Positions 1-40,821 of a stretch of 64,000 nt of DNA are shown one piece after another; positions within the stretch are counted from its first letter, which is position 1, and each line of letters starts with the position of its first letter. Under the pieces are notes generated by a model, which made no database searches, was not told where the DNA came from, and worked only from the letters and a program-made list of their open reading frames with translations. The position numbers were made by a program, and so were the translations under genes. The stretch is from Rotaria macrura (lineage: Eukaryota > Rotifera > Eurotatoria > Philodinida > Philodinidae): the NCBI GenBank assembly GCA_900239685.1, contig OENT01000642.1, positions 19,833 through 83,832 on the forward strand, in the 5' to 3' direction.

Positions 1-453
1 CAAGCTGGAGAACCAAAATACTGAGCAGTTCGCAAAATCTCTAGGTTTTTTGGATCCTAAAAATTTTGCGAAGCCTGCCAAACTTGATTGGTAGAAGGTA
101 TCGAAAAAAACAAACGTTCAACCCAAATCACTTGAAGCCTCACCAAAAAAAATTTCAGCCGGATCGGACTTGAAATGGCGGAGAAAAAAGGGGAAAATTG
201 GTTTTCGATACCCAAAAAACTAGTTTCGAGAAAAATGAAAAATGAAAAACATCGTTAGAAATGAAAACATTAAAAAATTGGAAAAAGTTTTTTTCCACAG
301 ATCTTGCCAAAAGCCTTGGTTTTCCAGAGACCTATCGACCTCGGATGGTCCTGATTTTTATAGCACACAAAGAGGGGACCTTGATACACCTAAACATGAA
401 AAAAACAAAATCCGAAAAAAAATTTTTTTTGGCTCAGGAAAGGGGGGGTCCCC
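1..453. repeat. Unclassified repeat-like sequence at left edge
   Basis: No protein I recognise is encoded here. The sequence is rich in A and G homopolymer runs and resembles the repeat-like sequence near 5380-5480: both share a core reading AAATTTCAGC followed by a similar stretch ending GGACTT. It lies immediately downstream of the last recognisable DYNC2H1 exon, so it is either an intron carrying a repeat or an insertion that ends the gene. The two short overlapping plus-strand reading frames here have no family resemblance and are probably chance. Confidence 0.4.
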
Positions 454-30289
<29,836 letters not shown>

Positions 30290-30844
30290 GTTTCAAATCA
30301 AAATTCAATTAATATTGAATTCTCGTGTTATTCCTGTTGCACAGCTGATGATGACTTTCATAATCAATGACCGTTTTTTCATGGTAACCTAGCGGCACCT
30401 TAATCGTAGTCACAATTAACTATTACTGACATCTATGGATAAATTTGTAAAGACTTCTAAATTAATTAAGTTATAGTATATATTTATTGAGTGAAGGTTT
30501 TGAAATTAATACTAGTCTCTCATTTTCAGATATAATGAATCATCACTCACAAAAGCAAAACTCTCTCTCTCTTCATCTAGGCTTGCTTGGATAAGTTCAA
30601 TTGATTTACACTTGAAATGTTCACGAACACCGTCGAATCGTTCGATTTAATAGTCAAGATCTCATCAAGTTTTCAAAAAAAAACCATCATAATACTAATC
30701 AGAGATAACACTTTGTTGTTGACACACAAAAAGAATATGACAAACAACTTGCGTAATAACAACGTCATTGATATTTGTATAGTTAAGATTTTATTATGTT
30801 TAGTTATTTGAATTCATTGTTCGATTCAGTTTTGTTTGGAGCTG
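30290..30844. promoter_or_regulatory. Divergent promoter of DYNC2H1 and TMEM183
   Basis: The two genes start back to back 555 bp apart. No other gene is visible. It contains an X-box-like site (separate entry), a CTCTCTCTCT run near 30561, and AT-rich sequence nearest TMEM183. Transcription start sites cannot be placed from sequence alone. Confidence 0.55.
30375..30388. promoter_or_regulatory. X-box-like RFX site upstream of DYNC2H1
   Basis: TTTTTCATGGTAAC matches 11 of 14 positions of the palindromic RFX X-box GTTGCCATGGTAAC, with the right half site complete. It lies 86 nt upstream of the DYNC2H1 ATG. DYNC2H1 is a known RFX/DAF-19 target class in animals. Site function here is inference. 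Confidence 0.45.
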
Positions 30845-31783
30845 ATGACACATTTAAATAGAACTATTATTGATGAACTAGATTGGTTTGAAAAAGATCT
30901 AAGTGATTTCGATGAACTACAATTAGCAGATGAAGATAGTTTTATTGAGCAACAACTTCATCATTTAAAACAACAATCATCGCTAGTTGAAGGTAATTAT
31001 TATGGAGAAAATTATCCATTCGACTTATGGTATCTTATCTCGATGTATATTCAACCGGAGGATGTCGGTAGATTTGCTTTGATTTGTCGTAAAGCAAATC
31101 AAGTCGTAAATACAGTACCATTTTGGATATTTCTATTTAGAAAGTAAGACATCGGTTTATATACACTTCAAAATCTAATATATATATATATTCATATTTC
31201 ATTCAGATATAATAAAATTCAAGCAAAACAACATATACGACTACTTGTCCGAGAGAATCTATCCATAGTTCGAACGTATGTAATCAAATGTCTATATCAA
31301 AATTATCCATTATTTCAAGAACGTTTCGATAAAACAAATGCTATACAAAAAGAACCACATTTTTTATTATTATCTCGATGTATTCGTATTTGGTACTCAA
31401 AACGACCAACACAACGAGATTTATATAATTATTATTTTGAATTTCGTTTTGATCATAGTCAACAATCAATACAGACAGATGTTGAAAATCACGCTCGATC
31501 TACAATCTTTCAAGATAATCAATCACTTATCGATAAAGATAATTATGTTTTACATTTAATTTCATCGAATTTCGTACCAATTGGTCCATATATGGGTATG
31601 GTTTTATCTCAAATAACATTGAATGTTAGTAGTGATTATCGATATCATAAATTAAAAATGTGGTTCGATTCACCAAGATCATGTTCACAAAAATCGAAAT
31701 TCAATAATTCTTTTGTAATTATTGATCCGATTCTATGTTTAAGAATATACAAATGGTATAATTGTCCAGCTACTTTAGATTGA
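30845..31783 (+). CDS. TMEM183: TMEM183-family protein
   Basis: Two exons, 30845-31143 and 31207-31783, encode 291 residues. The match to vertebrate TMEM183A is spread along the protein: YPFDLWYLISMYIQPEDVGRF (F-box-like helix segment) in exon 1, and FVPIGPYMGMVLSQITLNVSSD near the C-terminus, the conserved MGM...TxNVS segment. Cellular function of the family is poorly known. The start is the first in-frame ATG; a longer open frame from a TTG at 30836 is not needed. The N-terminus is shorter than in vertebrates and strongly acidic (ELDWFEKDLSDFDELQLADED). The intron is 63 nt. It is divergent from DYNC2H1, possibly sharing a promoter. Confidence 0.82.
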
Positions 31784-32465
31784 AATTAATACGACATTCA
31801 TTTTGTGTTTACTATTTTACTTTGTATTCTAACTGTAAATGAACAGCGTTGATAGATGCATTTCATCCTTATACAATGAACGTTGTGATTAAATTATACA
31901 TAGGATTATGAAAACTCATTCATAGGGATTCATTTTTTTGACTTTAACATAATAAACATCAGTTGAAATACTTTCCTAATTTCTTAATAATAGAATCATT
32001 TTCATGGAAAGTTAATTATGTTTGAGAAAATTTCTATAGTAAATTTGTAGACAATGAAATGAGCTTTCCAACGACGAAACCATTTTAATTTCAGGTCATT
32101 TAATATGCTCAGATCTATTTTATTTTTTCAGCAATTAGTCCTCCTCTGTGCAAAACATTGAGTAGATACGGCGAAGCGGAACGTCGTTTTCTAGAGAAAT
32201 TAAAAATACGATTTTTCAAAACTTTAAAACGCCTTAAAACATGATTTTTTTTTCAAGAAAGAATATTAAATTCGTAATCAGCGGTACACCGAAAATTGAC
32301 CCTTCATTGATGCATAGGGCAATATACAGAATCAACATCTAACTATGTGCTTAGATGAAGTTTGAAAATGCTTGTAAATCTGCCATTATCATGTTGCGAA
32401 TGATTCCTTGATACTTGCGTCTATGAATACGATGACTATCTCTACATCTACAGAAATGAACAAAT
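31784..32465. other. Intergenic, TMEM183 3' side
   Basis: AT-rich sequence between TMEM183 and the hAT insertion. AATAAA-like signals follow the stop (for example near 31950). I see no gene in it. Confidence 0.5.
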
Positions 32466-32473
32466 ATTCGCAA

Positions 32474-33676
32474 CAGTGGCGGATCCACCAGTTAGGCTAC
32501 CCGGCCATCACCACCCCCGTGAGGATAGAATACCGGCGAAATGTTTCTATGATTCAACGCATGATATAATAGATATTGTAATACGTTGTTTAATCAAAAG
32601 ATCTCAGCTTTTATCGTGAAAATACGGTTCAGAATATATAATAAAATAAAATAAAGCTCTCTGACCGAATGACCAATAGCAAGAAGTAGAATAACAGGAT
32701 TAGTCGTAAATATCATCCATTGACAGTTGATCAGGTACAGTTGGATATTGAAACGTAACCAGCAAAAGCTTATGTGAACAAAAAACCTCGAAAAAAACTC
32801 AATTTTACAAGGATAGCCTAATTGTGTAGCCAGGGTTATTGAAAAATTTACGGGAAATATCTGATTTTTTCAATATAATTTGACCGAAATATCTAAAACA
32901 TGTAGTAATGACATGTAAATATTTGTGAATGCCTGCTTGGATTCAGTGAACATGTTAAAAAAACAGCAGCTATTTCATGTCTTGTTCCTAAAAATATTGC
33001 GGATAAATTTTATGAGGATCTGTTGCCAGAAATCGAACTTTATCAAAAATTTTTACATTGTTGAACTGCTCCACTCAAAGCTGAATTTATATTATGGAAA
33101 AAAAGATGGACAGATATTGTTTCAGAAGATAGTTTCACGTTATTATCGTCTTCTTGTGGTAGCAACCCGAATACAATCAACATGAAACGTAAAGAACAAA
33201 TATTTTTACCCGATACAATAATTGATTCTTATGCTGCGAGTCCTGAAGCATTTTATCCGAATATAAAGGTTCTATTGAAAATCTTTGCAACTCTACCAGT
33301 GACAACAGCGACTACAGAGTGATCATTCTCTTTTCTGAAGTTACTAAAGACTTATTTACGCTCGACTATGTCTGAAACAAGGCTTAATTGTTTAGCAATG
33401 ATGTGTATTTCTCGAAATATGGCTGTAAATATTGAGGCAGTGATTGATGAATTTGGAAAATCCAATCGTCGACTGGCTTTTTAGTTTATTGTGAAAATTT
33501 GTCGGAAAAACAATTGTTTTGCTTTCATAAATTTAGTGATTTACTATATAAAACGAAATTAAGAATTCGAAAGATTAACCATACATTTTTAAATACTTCA
33601 CAAAAATTCATAGTAGCTTGTTTGAAAAAAAATTAGAAATCGCCACCCCCTCTCGAAAATCCTGGATCCGCCACTG
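32474..33676 (+). mobile_element. hAT transposon, internally deleted, 1,203 bp
   Basis: Termini are CAGTGGCGGATCCA and its inverse TGGATCCGCCACTG. The 8-bp duplication ATTCGCAA lies at 32466-32473 and 33677-33684 with no mismatch, so the insertion site is clearly defined and fairly young. Only the C-terminal part of a transposase remains (separate entry); the zinc finger and catalytic region are missing. It lies between TMEM183 and Lhx3/4. Confidence 0.85.
32946..33484 (+). pseudogene. Dead hAT transposase fragment with dimerisation domain
   Basis: The frame reads KNIADKFYEDLLPEIELYQK and later FYPNIKVLLKIFATLPVTTA and LKTYLRSTMSETRLNCLAMM, the standard hAT C-terminal dimerisation domain (as in the P52rIPK/ZMYM-type proteins). 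TGA codons at 33062-33064 and 33320-33322 interrupt it; the second falls in the TATxERSFS motif, where an Arg codon is expected. The frame ends at TAG 33482-33484. The fragment cannot make active transposase. Confidence 0.75.
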
Positions 33677-33684
33677 ATTCGCAA

Positions 33685-35579
33685 ATATCTATTATGATGT
33701 CTAGCTTAAAATTTGTCGTCTGCGTCGACGATCATTTTTTGGAGCGTTGATTTCGAAACAATCGACGTTGTGCTCCTCACTTTTCAAACTCGATGTGGAA
33801 TTATTTTTCGAGATTGAAGCATCAGCTACGTCGAACAAACAACTCATCAGAATGCTGGCACAGAACTATTCAAGTAGTGTAATCCCTGATCTATTTTCAC
33901 GAGAGAGTTGCACATCAATTTTTCTTAGTACTCAGCGCGAGGAAACCCATGAATCTATGAATTGAACAGCACGCGAATTCGATAATGGCTGAACAGTCGC
34001 AAGCTGCGGTTGCTAAATTAAAGAAGCGAGTGAAATACGAGCTGTTGGATGAACAATTACAACAGTTAGCTTCAATTTTTCATTTAATCTCAAGCGATTT
34101 GTATTTTAAACGAGCAAGAAATCTATTTAATTTTTGATACGAGTGTAGATTTATTCAAATAAAATTATCTTGTTCTATTACTTGACTTTTTTCTTGATAC
34201 GAGGCTCAACTGTCGGGTGACCGTAATCAGCACAAGAATAAACTACATCTAATTATGTGTCGAAATCTTTTACCAACGAAATAACGCGTCAAGGGGATTG
34301 ATCACGGATGGATCTTCAATTGTAGATATGAATTTTCGTTTCGATATTCATTACGAGAACAGTTGAATTCGATTTCATCGTTGATCGACGAAATTTCGTT
34401 GAGTTACTATCGAAATGTTCCACTTTTATTTATTCAATCAATCGATGATGATAGTCAAATTTAGTCATATCGTTTTTCAGAAAGAATTTCATAGTGTTGT
34501 TCATCGTAGGAAAATTTAGAACGCTTTTAAACACAATAACATATCTTGCTTCGCTTTCAAACTGATCATCGATAATGACGAAGTATTTTCAATAGTCAGC
34601 AAAACATTTGATTCGTATCTAAACGAAATAAAAAAATGTAATTATAAATTTTCTTCTCTGTACAATACATTTTAAACAGTGATCAACGCTCATTACATGT
34701 CAATCATCTTGAACTTCTAAGCATTGAGATTAATATTGCGTTCGATTCCTTCATGAAATTACTTACAGATCTAATGACACGCATAGACCTGGAATAAAAC
34801 AATGAACAATACACATATGTATTGAAGTAATCAAATATTTTCGATGTTGTGATATTCTTTTATCTTGGTACTGAATGGTGAGAGAAATCTTTTCTTAAGA
34901 AGCCAATGATATTTTGACGATGAGAAATTCTCTTTGCTCGATATGAAAAATAAAAAAAATCTTATAAATTCATCTGATCATCATGCTATCGGTTAACTTC
35001 AAAGAAATAATTGTTATGATTTTTCTTTGAAGTCAATCGAATAATTCTAAACGAAAACATAGTACTGACATACACTAGAGGTATGTTCTAAAAAAAAGAA
35101 ACTTCCGTACAATCACCTACGTCGTTTAGAACAATGAACTAATGTTCATATAAATCAAAGCATCATTTGAAAGTTGAATAGACAACATCCGATTAAGAAA
35201 CTATCAGATAAAGTATGTAATTCTTCATGACGAACACAAAATAAAAATATAATTTACGTGCATAGTTGAATGATTCATCACTTGAATAAACATGAAATAG
35301 TTCTATTATTAAATGTACATTTCTACGAGCATCTCACTGATTCATTAGAAAGATTTTGGTTTGTTAGAGTACACCTCTTTTTTTTTTAATTTCAATTACG
35401 ACAAAAAATAATAGTACTGTAAAATTCTTGATGATGACTAGTTGACACTGTATGAATAATAGAATTAGCATAAAGATTTTAAAAGAAAAAAAAAACGTTT
35501 TGCTGTTCAATTAAAATAATTGCTTCTTCTGTTGCTTTAAGTATAAGGATGATCGATGATTGATTGATAGTCATTCGAT
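33685..35579. other. Intergenic between hAT element and Lhx3/4
   Basis: Mostly AT-rich sequence. Two weak open frames occur: 33747-33965 (TTG start) and 33985-34137 (separate entry). I see no other feature, and no assigned gene is lost here by homology. Confidence 0.45.
33985..34137 (+). CDS. Possible small ORF, 50 residues, unrecognised
   Basis: ATG to TGA, starting MAEQSQAAVAKLKKRVKYEL. It is Lys/Glu/Gln-rich and looks helical or coiled coil. There is no family I recognise, no splice evidence and no clear promoter. It could be chance or a relic of a transposon gene; confidence is low. Confidence 0.15.
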   Translation: MAEQSQAAVAKLKKRVKYELLDEQLQQLASIFHLISSDLYFKRARNLFNF

Positions 35580-37701
35580 TTATGTGTAAGTTGGATCGAA
35601 TGATACTAATTCATTTGATGGTGGTGGTGGTTGTTGTACTCGAGTTATTGTATTTGAATAGATTGAATTCATATGACATACATGTGATAAAGAATCATCA
35701 GAATCACGTTCGGATAAATCTATTTCGAATAAAATAATCGAAAAATAATTCTTCTTCTTTTCAATATATATATATCTACCGTCATCAGATGCACCTGTGT
35801 CAACTTCATTACTAGCATCGTCGTCGTCGTCGTCATCGTTATCATCATCGTCGTGTTGCATAGTTTGACTTTTGTCAATTTTAATTCGTTTATTTTTTCG
35901 TTGATTTGTTCCATCATGTCGAATAGCATTATGCCATCGTCGATGAGAATCATTTTTTAATCGTTTTTCTTTAGCACGACGATTTTGAAACCTTCGAATA
36001 TGAACCATAATATTAAATATATGTGTATCCCCCGCTCCCTCCCCCTGGATTCTAAATTTCATCTTACCACACTTGTACAACACGCATATCTAAACCAGTT
36101 TCAGTTGCTAGTGATTCTCGTATGTGTCGTGCTGGCTTTGGACTTGCATTATAAGCTTGTTTAAGAACTTCAAGTTGTTTTTGTGTTATTGTCGTACGTG
36201 GTCGTTTATTTGTATCATCAAATTCTAGAATTATCATATATGCGTCAATAGAACAAAACGAAACTAGAAATAGTGATAATCTCACCTTTACTTTTCAATG
36301 TATCATAATCGACTTTACAAACAAGTTTTTGATCATCGAATAGATAGAATTCATCGCCTGTATTCAATTGACGATGACATATAAGACAAGAAAAACATTG
36401 TAAATGATAAACAAAATCATTGGCACGTCGTACAACTTCCGATGGTGGAATACCATGACCACACGATGCACATTTTGTACCAAATTTTCTTTCAAAAAAA
36501 AACACGAAAGACAACAGAAACAAAAACAAGATTATTTATTCATAGGTTTTGTTTTTAAATTTTTTAGAAATCATTGAATTACTTAAAAAAATCTTCTTTA
36601 CAATAAACGTTGCCATCTCGAGCATAACATTTATCAAGTAATTTCATATGACATTGAGAACAATTTAAGCATAATGAATGAAAATGATTTTCATTTACTT
36701 TAAATATAAATTGATCACATATTGGTAATGAACAAACAGAACAATCATAGATATTAATTACTGTTGAATTATCGACGCCTAGAAAAGCGAACAATTATTT
36801 TTATAGTTATGTTTGTCAAAAATGTAACAACGATGTGTGCACACATGACAACTCGAGATTGGAATTGAAAAATTCTATCATCGCTATGCAATTGTCAATC
36901 TAAAACTTGCTACTTTTTGTGTACTCAAAAGGTGAGTACACTACTAAAATCGGTCAGTGTGTCCGTCCGGCCGGCCGTTTTTCGATAACTCTTCACAATT
37001 ACATTCGATTGAGTTGAAATTTTGTGCACAGACTTGTCTGATGACTATCTCGGTTGAGTTCGCAGATGAGAAGGATCCGGCAAGAAATGACTGAGTTATC
37101 GAAAAAATTGTCATTTTTCACCAAGCAATCCCTGAGGTGGGGTACACGGATTTTTTCAAAAATACTTTTTTCTCAGAATTATCCACAGCTTATGTAAAGT
37201 GACTCAGTTTTTAACGCTGATTCCGAATCTGATATTAGTTTTGAACCAAATCGAGCTTTCTAACAAAACATCGCCTGAATAAGCACAAAAACTGCATCCA
37301 GAAAGCAAATGCCTAGATATGTCTGAGATGATCAGTAGTTTTGGAGTTTCCCAAAAAGGTTTACTAAGATACTTCATCCGTGCACACATTCTAGAATGAC
37401 TGATTTGTCTCATTCACTTTTTGAAGTACACATAACTCTTGGACATAAGTCCGAAGTTTTCACATTTATTTTGTGTTTTGTTCGTATTTAGATGAACACA
37501 CATTACATTTCTTTTTACTATCCAGTACTGGTCAAGGTTTAGAACATCTTTCATACTATTCGATTGTATCTATTATGTTGATATATATAAGAAGAAGAAA
37601 AAAATAGGATGTCATAGAACAGTAGGTAATCTACCTGAATAATTTTCATATTGTTGATGTTTATTTCCCATAAGTTTGTTTGTCTCATTGTGGAGTGTCA
37701 T
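35580..37701 (-). CDS. Lhx3/4: LIM-homeobox transcription factor, Lhx3/Lhx4 type
   Basis: Six exons: 37701-37635, 36778-36583, 36488-36286, 36224-36068, 35991-35780, 35719-35580; 324 residues. Exon 1 encodes a short N-terminus ([12 protein letters not shown]), chosen because its 1-nt carry joins exon 2. Exon 2 is LIM domain 1 ([32 protein letters not shown]). Exon 3 is LIM 2 ([39 protein letters not shown]). Exon 4-5 is the homeodomain ([20 protein letters not shown], then [20 protein letters not shown]), split at [13 protein letters not shown]. GIPPxxVVRRAxDFVYH and TGDEFYL place it in Lhx3/Lhx4 rather than other LIM classes. Lhx3/4 specifies motor and interneuron fates in animals. A poly-Asp stretch follows the homeodomain. 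Intron 1 holds a 550-bp repeat. Confidence 0.9.
36917..37470 (+). repeat. 550-bp interspersed repeat, copy 3
   Basis: Same orientation and ends as the copy at 18005-18559, inserted in Lhx3/4 intron 1. It keeps the terminal GTGTACTCA hairpin (one change in the spacer side), the GTCC tandem, and the GGACATAAGTCC palindrome at the far end. Confidence 0.75.
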
Positions 37702-39823
37702 GTTTTTGTTGAAATCTTGAAAGGCAATCAGTTGATGTTTCTATACATACCACCACTTATCGATTTCTGTTTCTTTATAATTGAACATGAGCATGAAAAG
37801 GTAGAAGCGTATGAGGTTTGATGTTACATTTTTTTCTTATTCTTCTTCTTTTTTGTACCCATTCGTTGATGAAGGAATATACTCACCAATGAGAAAAAAT
37901 GTTAGAAGAGAAGAGAAGAAAGGAGAAGCCGTACGTGTATTTTTCTATTCTATTCACTTGACACACATCTTTATCTATCTATTCGTTTCATGAAATTGAA
38001 GAAGATTTTTAGTCATGCAAACGATTGAATTCATTCACAACGATGATAAGAAATAGATCGGTTCATCATAAATATTCTTTTTTTTTTTGAAATAAAGTAT
38101 TAACACAGTAGATTATCTGTTGCAATGAAAAGTCTTGTTCATTTAATTTCCCATGAGAATATTATATTCTAAGTTGAATATTGATTGTCGTCGACACAGT
38201 CATATTGTCCGATGGCTATGACTTTCACACACATCAGGTCTATTTTTTTCGTCTGTCAACTTGATATTGATCACATTGAAATCAATGGTGACGAATTCTA
38301 TCATCATTAATATTGTTCACATCTCAATGAACAAAAAAAAATCGATGATAGTCTTATGAAAAGCAAATTTTTCAAACGGTGACAATATTTTTATTTTACT
38401 CTCGCTTTCAATCGGATTGGCCATGAAAAAGAATCCTTGAATAATTAATTAGTTAACTGTCTGTTTTAAATTTTCGATGTAATTATTCATAACATGATCG
38501 TCAATGACATGTCATTAGAGAAATTTTTTTCAATATACATCATACTTTACTTGTGCTTGTCTATGTTATTTCTTTCGTCATTCAATATGCTAATTGCATC
38601 TTTTTATTTGACCATCAAGTGTGAAACGCACATGTAGACTTATGCGAGGAGAGTCAAGTTTCATTTCATTCCTTCACATTCTTCTTGTCAATGTTTTCCA
38701 CTCGTTTACTTTTATATGATGCTTGCTGGCTACTTGTCAGTTAATCAAATTGTAACGCTTAGGCAAAAGAAACAGTATATGAACAGAGTAACATGTCATC
38801 TGAAGCTTATCTAGGTGAAATATAAAATGAAGATAACGTATATCCTTTCCGTAGGGTATATGAACTACTTGTATTCATTCGAATGAATCCATACAATAAG
38901 CATTGTATCCTTTTCCTTTTTCTTTTGCCGAACATCATTTACTTAGACCATTATGTTAATTAAATAATGACAATCTGACATGAGTATGTGACACGTTAGT
39001 CATAGAGAAAAAGAAATTCTCATTTCAACCATATGAAGACGAGTATTTTTGACATCTGAACTGTTTGATTGTCTATCGGTCGAACAAGGATGACATTGTT
39101 CAAGAGAAGAAAGATTTTCATGACTAAATATAGATTGTAGTAAGTTAAATCGTGATTCACATTTTTAATCTCATGACAATTGCACGAGATTTTTCTCATT
39201 CTTATGAAATAGAGTTGTCAAATTCTTCGATAAAAACAAAAACGACTTGAAAAAAAAATATCACAGTGTTTTTTACCATTTGAACTTGTTTGCACGGAAA
39301 GACTTTATTAGAAGATGAAATTAATTACTCATGATTCAATAGATGTATATGAGTGAATGGCAAATTTCTGGTACCGTTAATGTTTTAGTCGTATTTCGCT
39401 TCTTTGAACCGATTTGTACAAATGTTTTGCACATTATGGCAACTATAGTATCCCGCACTAGTGCAACAAATATCAGCCGTGTAGTTATAAGAGAAATATG
39501 ATAAGAAAGTGGTTGCAGTTCTATCATTGAAATAGTTCGTCATATGCTGACTGTACTTAAAGAAAGGCAATTCTTTAAGACACGAAGTTATTAGAAGAAG
39601 TTGTGTTTTATTAATAAATTTAAAAATTCAGCAGATGAAAAACTGTGCACATAGATTTAAAAGTTACATCTATGTGTGCAGTTTTTTATGCTGAATATAA
39701 TCGAACACTTTTCTGATTGTTTGACACCAGAATAAATAAATAGAAAAAGCAAAATTAATTGAAAACGAAAGAATTTTGTATACCCACTACAAGACAAAGC
39801 ATTGAATTTTGTTTCAAATATCA
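37702..39823. other. Intergenic upstream of Lhx3/4
   Basis: AT-rich sequence that should include the Lhx3/4 promoter. I see no convincing gene; short frames at 37811-37993 and 39336-39570 look like chance. The only structured feature is the hairpin at 39626-39696. Confidence 0.45.
39626..39696 (+). ncRNA. Pre-miRNA-like hairpin
   Basis: On the plus strand ATTCAGCA pairs with TGCTGAAT (8 bp). After a 4x2 internal loop, AAAAACTGTGCACATAGAT pairs with ATCTATGTGTGCAGTTTTT over 19 bp around an 11-nt loop. Two of those pairs are G-U wobbles on the plus strand but would be A-C mismatches on the minus strand, which favours a plus-strand RNA. The 71-nt total with about 27 paired bases fits a microRNA precursor. 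I do not recognise the arms as a known family. It could also be a MITE relic. Confidence 0.3.
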
Positions 39824-40450
39824 AATAAATGTGAAAACTTCGGACTTATGTCCGAGAGGTATGTGTACTTCAAAAAGTGAATGAGACAAATCAGTCATTC
39901 TAGAATGTGTGCACGGATGAAGTATCTTAGTAAACCTTTTTGGGAAACTCCAAAACTACTGATCATCTCAGACATATCTAGGCAATTTTGTTTCTATATC
40001 CAGTTTTTGTGCACTTGAAACCTTTTTGCAGCCAATGTTTTGTTAGAAAGCTGCGATTTGGCTCAAAACTAATATCAGATTCGGAATCAGCGTTAAAAAC
40101 AGAGTCACTTTACATANNNNNNNNNNNNNNNNNNNNNNNNNNNNNNNNNNNNNNNNNNNNNNNNNNNNNNNNNNNNNNNNNNNNNNNNNNNNNNNNNNNN
40201 NNNNNNNNNNNNNNNNNNNTGTACCCCACCTCAGGGATTGCTTGGTGAAAAATGACAATTTTTTCGATAACTCAGTCATTTCTTGCCGGATCCTTCTCAT
40301 CTGCGAACTCAACCGAGATAGTCATCAGACAAGTCTGTGCACAAAATTTCAACTCAATCGAATATAATTGTGAAGAGTTATCGAATAAACGGCCGGCCGG
40401 ACGGACACACTGACCGATTTTAGTAGTGTACTCACTTTTTGAGTACACAA
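39824..40450 (-). repeat. 550-bp interspersed repeat, copy 4 (with gap)
   Basis: Inverted-orientation copy of the family at 18005-18559, interrupted by 103 unknown bases. Both ends are intact (AATAAATGTG at left, GAGTACACAA at right). The gap hides what should be a central part near the TGTACCCCACCTCAGG segment. Short frames crossing the Ns are not genes. Confidence 0.75.
40117..40219. other. Assembly gap (103 N)
   Basis: A run of N inside repeat copy 4. The gap size may be estimated; the repeat itself probably caused it. Confidence 0.97.
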
Positions 40451-40621
40451 AAAGAAATTTCTACAAGTAGAAAAGTGTTGAGAAATTTTTGTAGCATACT
40501 GCTGGCATCTATATATATCTATATAATGTTATGTTTCTCTGTGCCGGATCAAAGGATAAGGTTGCTAAAATCTCCTAGAGCTTACTAGATTTATGCGTCA
40601 CTAACCTTAGGTTTCTAGAGT

Positions 40622-40821
40622 GTTCTTGAACTTTCACTGAGGGCCCTATGGACACCTAACAGATTAAGGTTACAGATGAAGCCGGATGCTGCTATGTTCC
40701 TAGAAAGTTCTAGAAATAAGTAAACTCTTTCTGAATGTTATAAAGTCATCTAGAATTTTCTGTAACCTCTGATAAAGATCTAGTACTTACTGGATTTTGT
40801 CCAAGACACTGTAGAACCTTC
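40622..40821. promoter_or_regulatory. Cluster of heat-shock-element-like motifs
   Basis: Inverted nGAAn units with 2-nt spacing occur four times: TTCTTGAA (40623-40630), TTCTAGAA within TTCCTAGAAAGTTCTAGAA (40697-40715), GAATTTTC (40753-40760) and GAACCTTC (40814-40821). This is the core pattern bound by HSF. No gene with this promoter lies close by; the nearest start is LRR gene 43165, over 2 kb away. It may instead be part of an old repeat. Confidence 0.35.

Noticed and set aside
39988-40312. Frames containing runs of X
   Set aside because: They read through the assembly gap.
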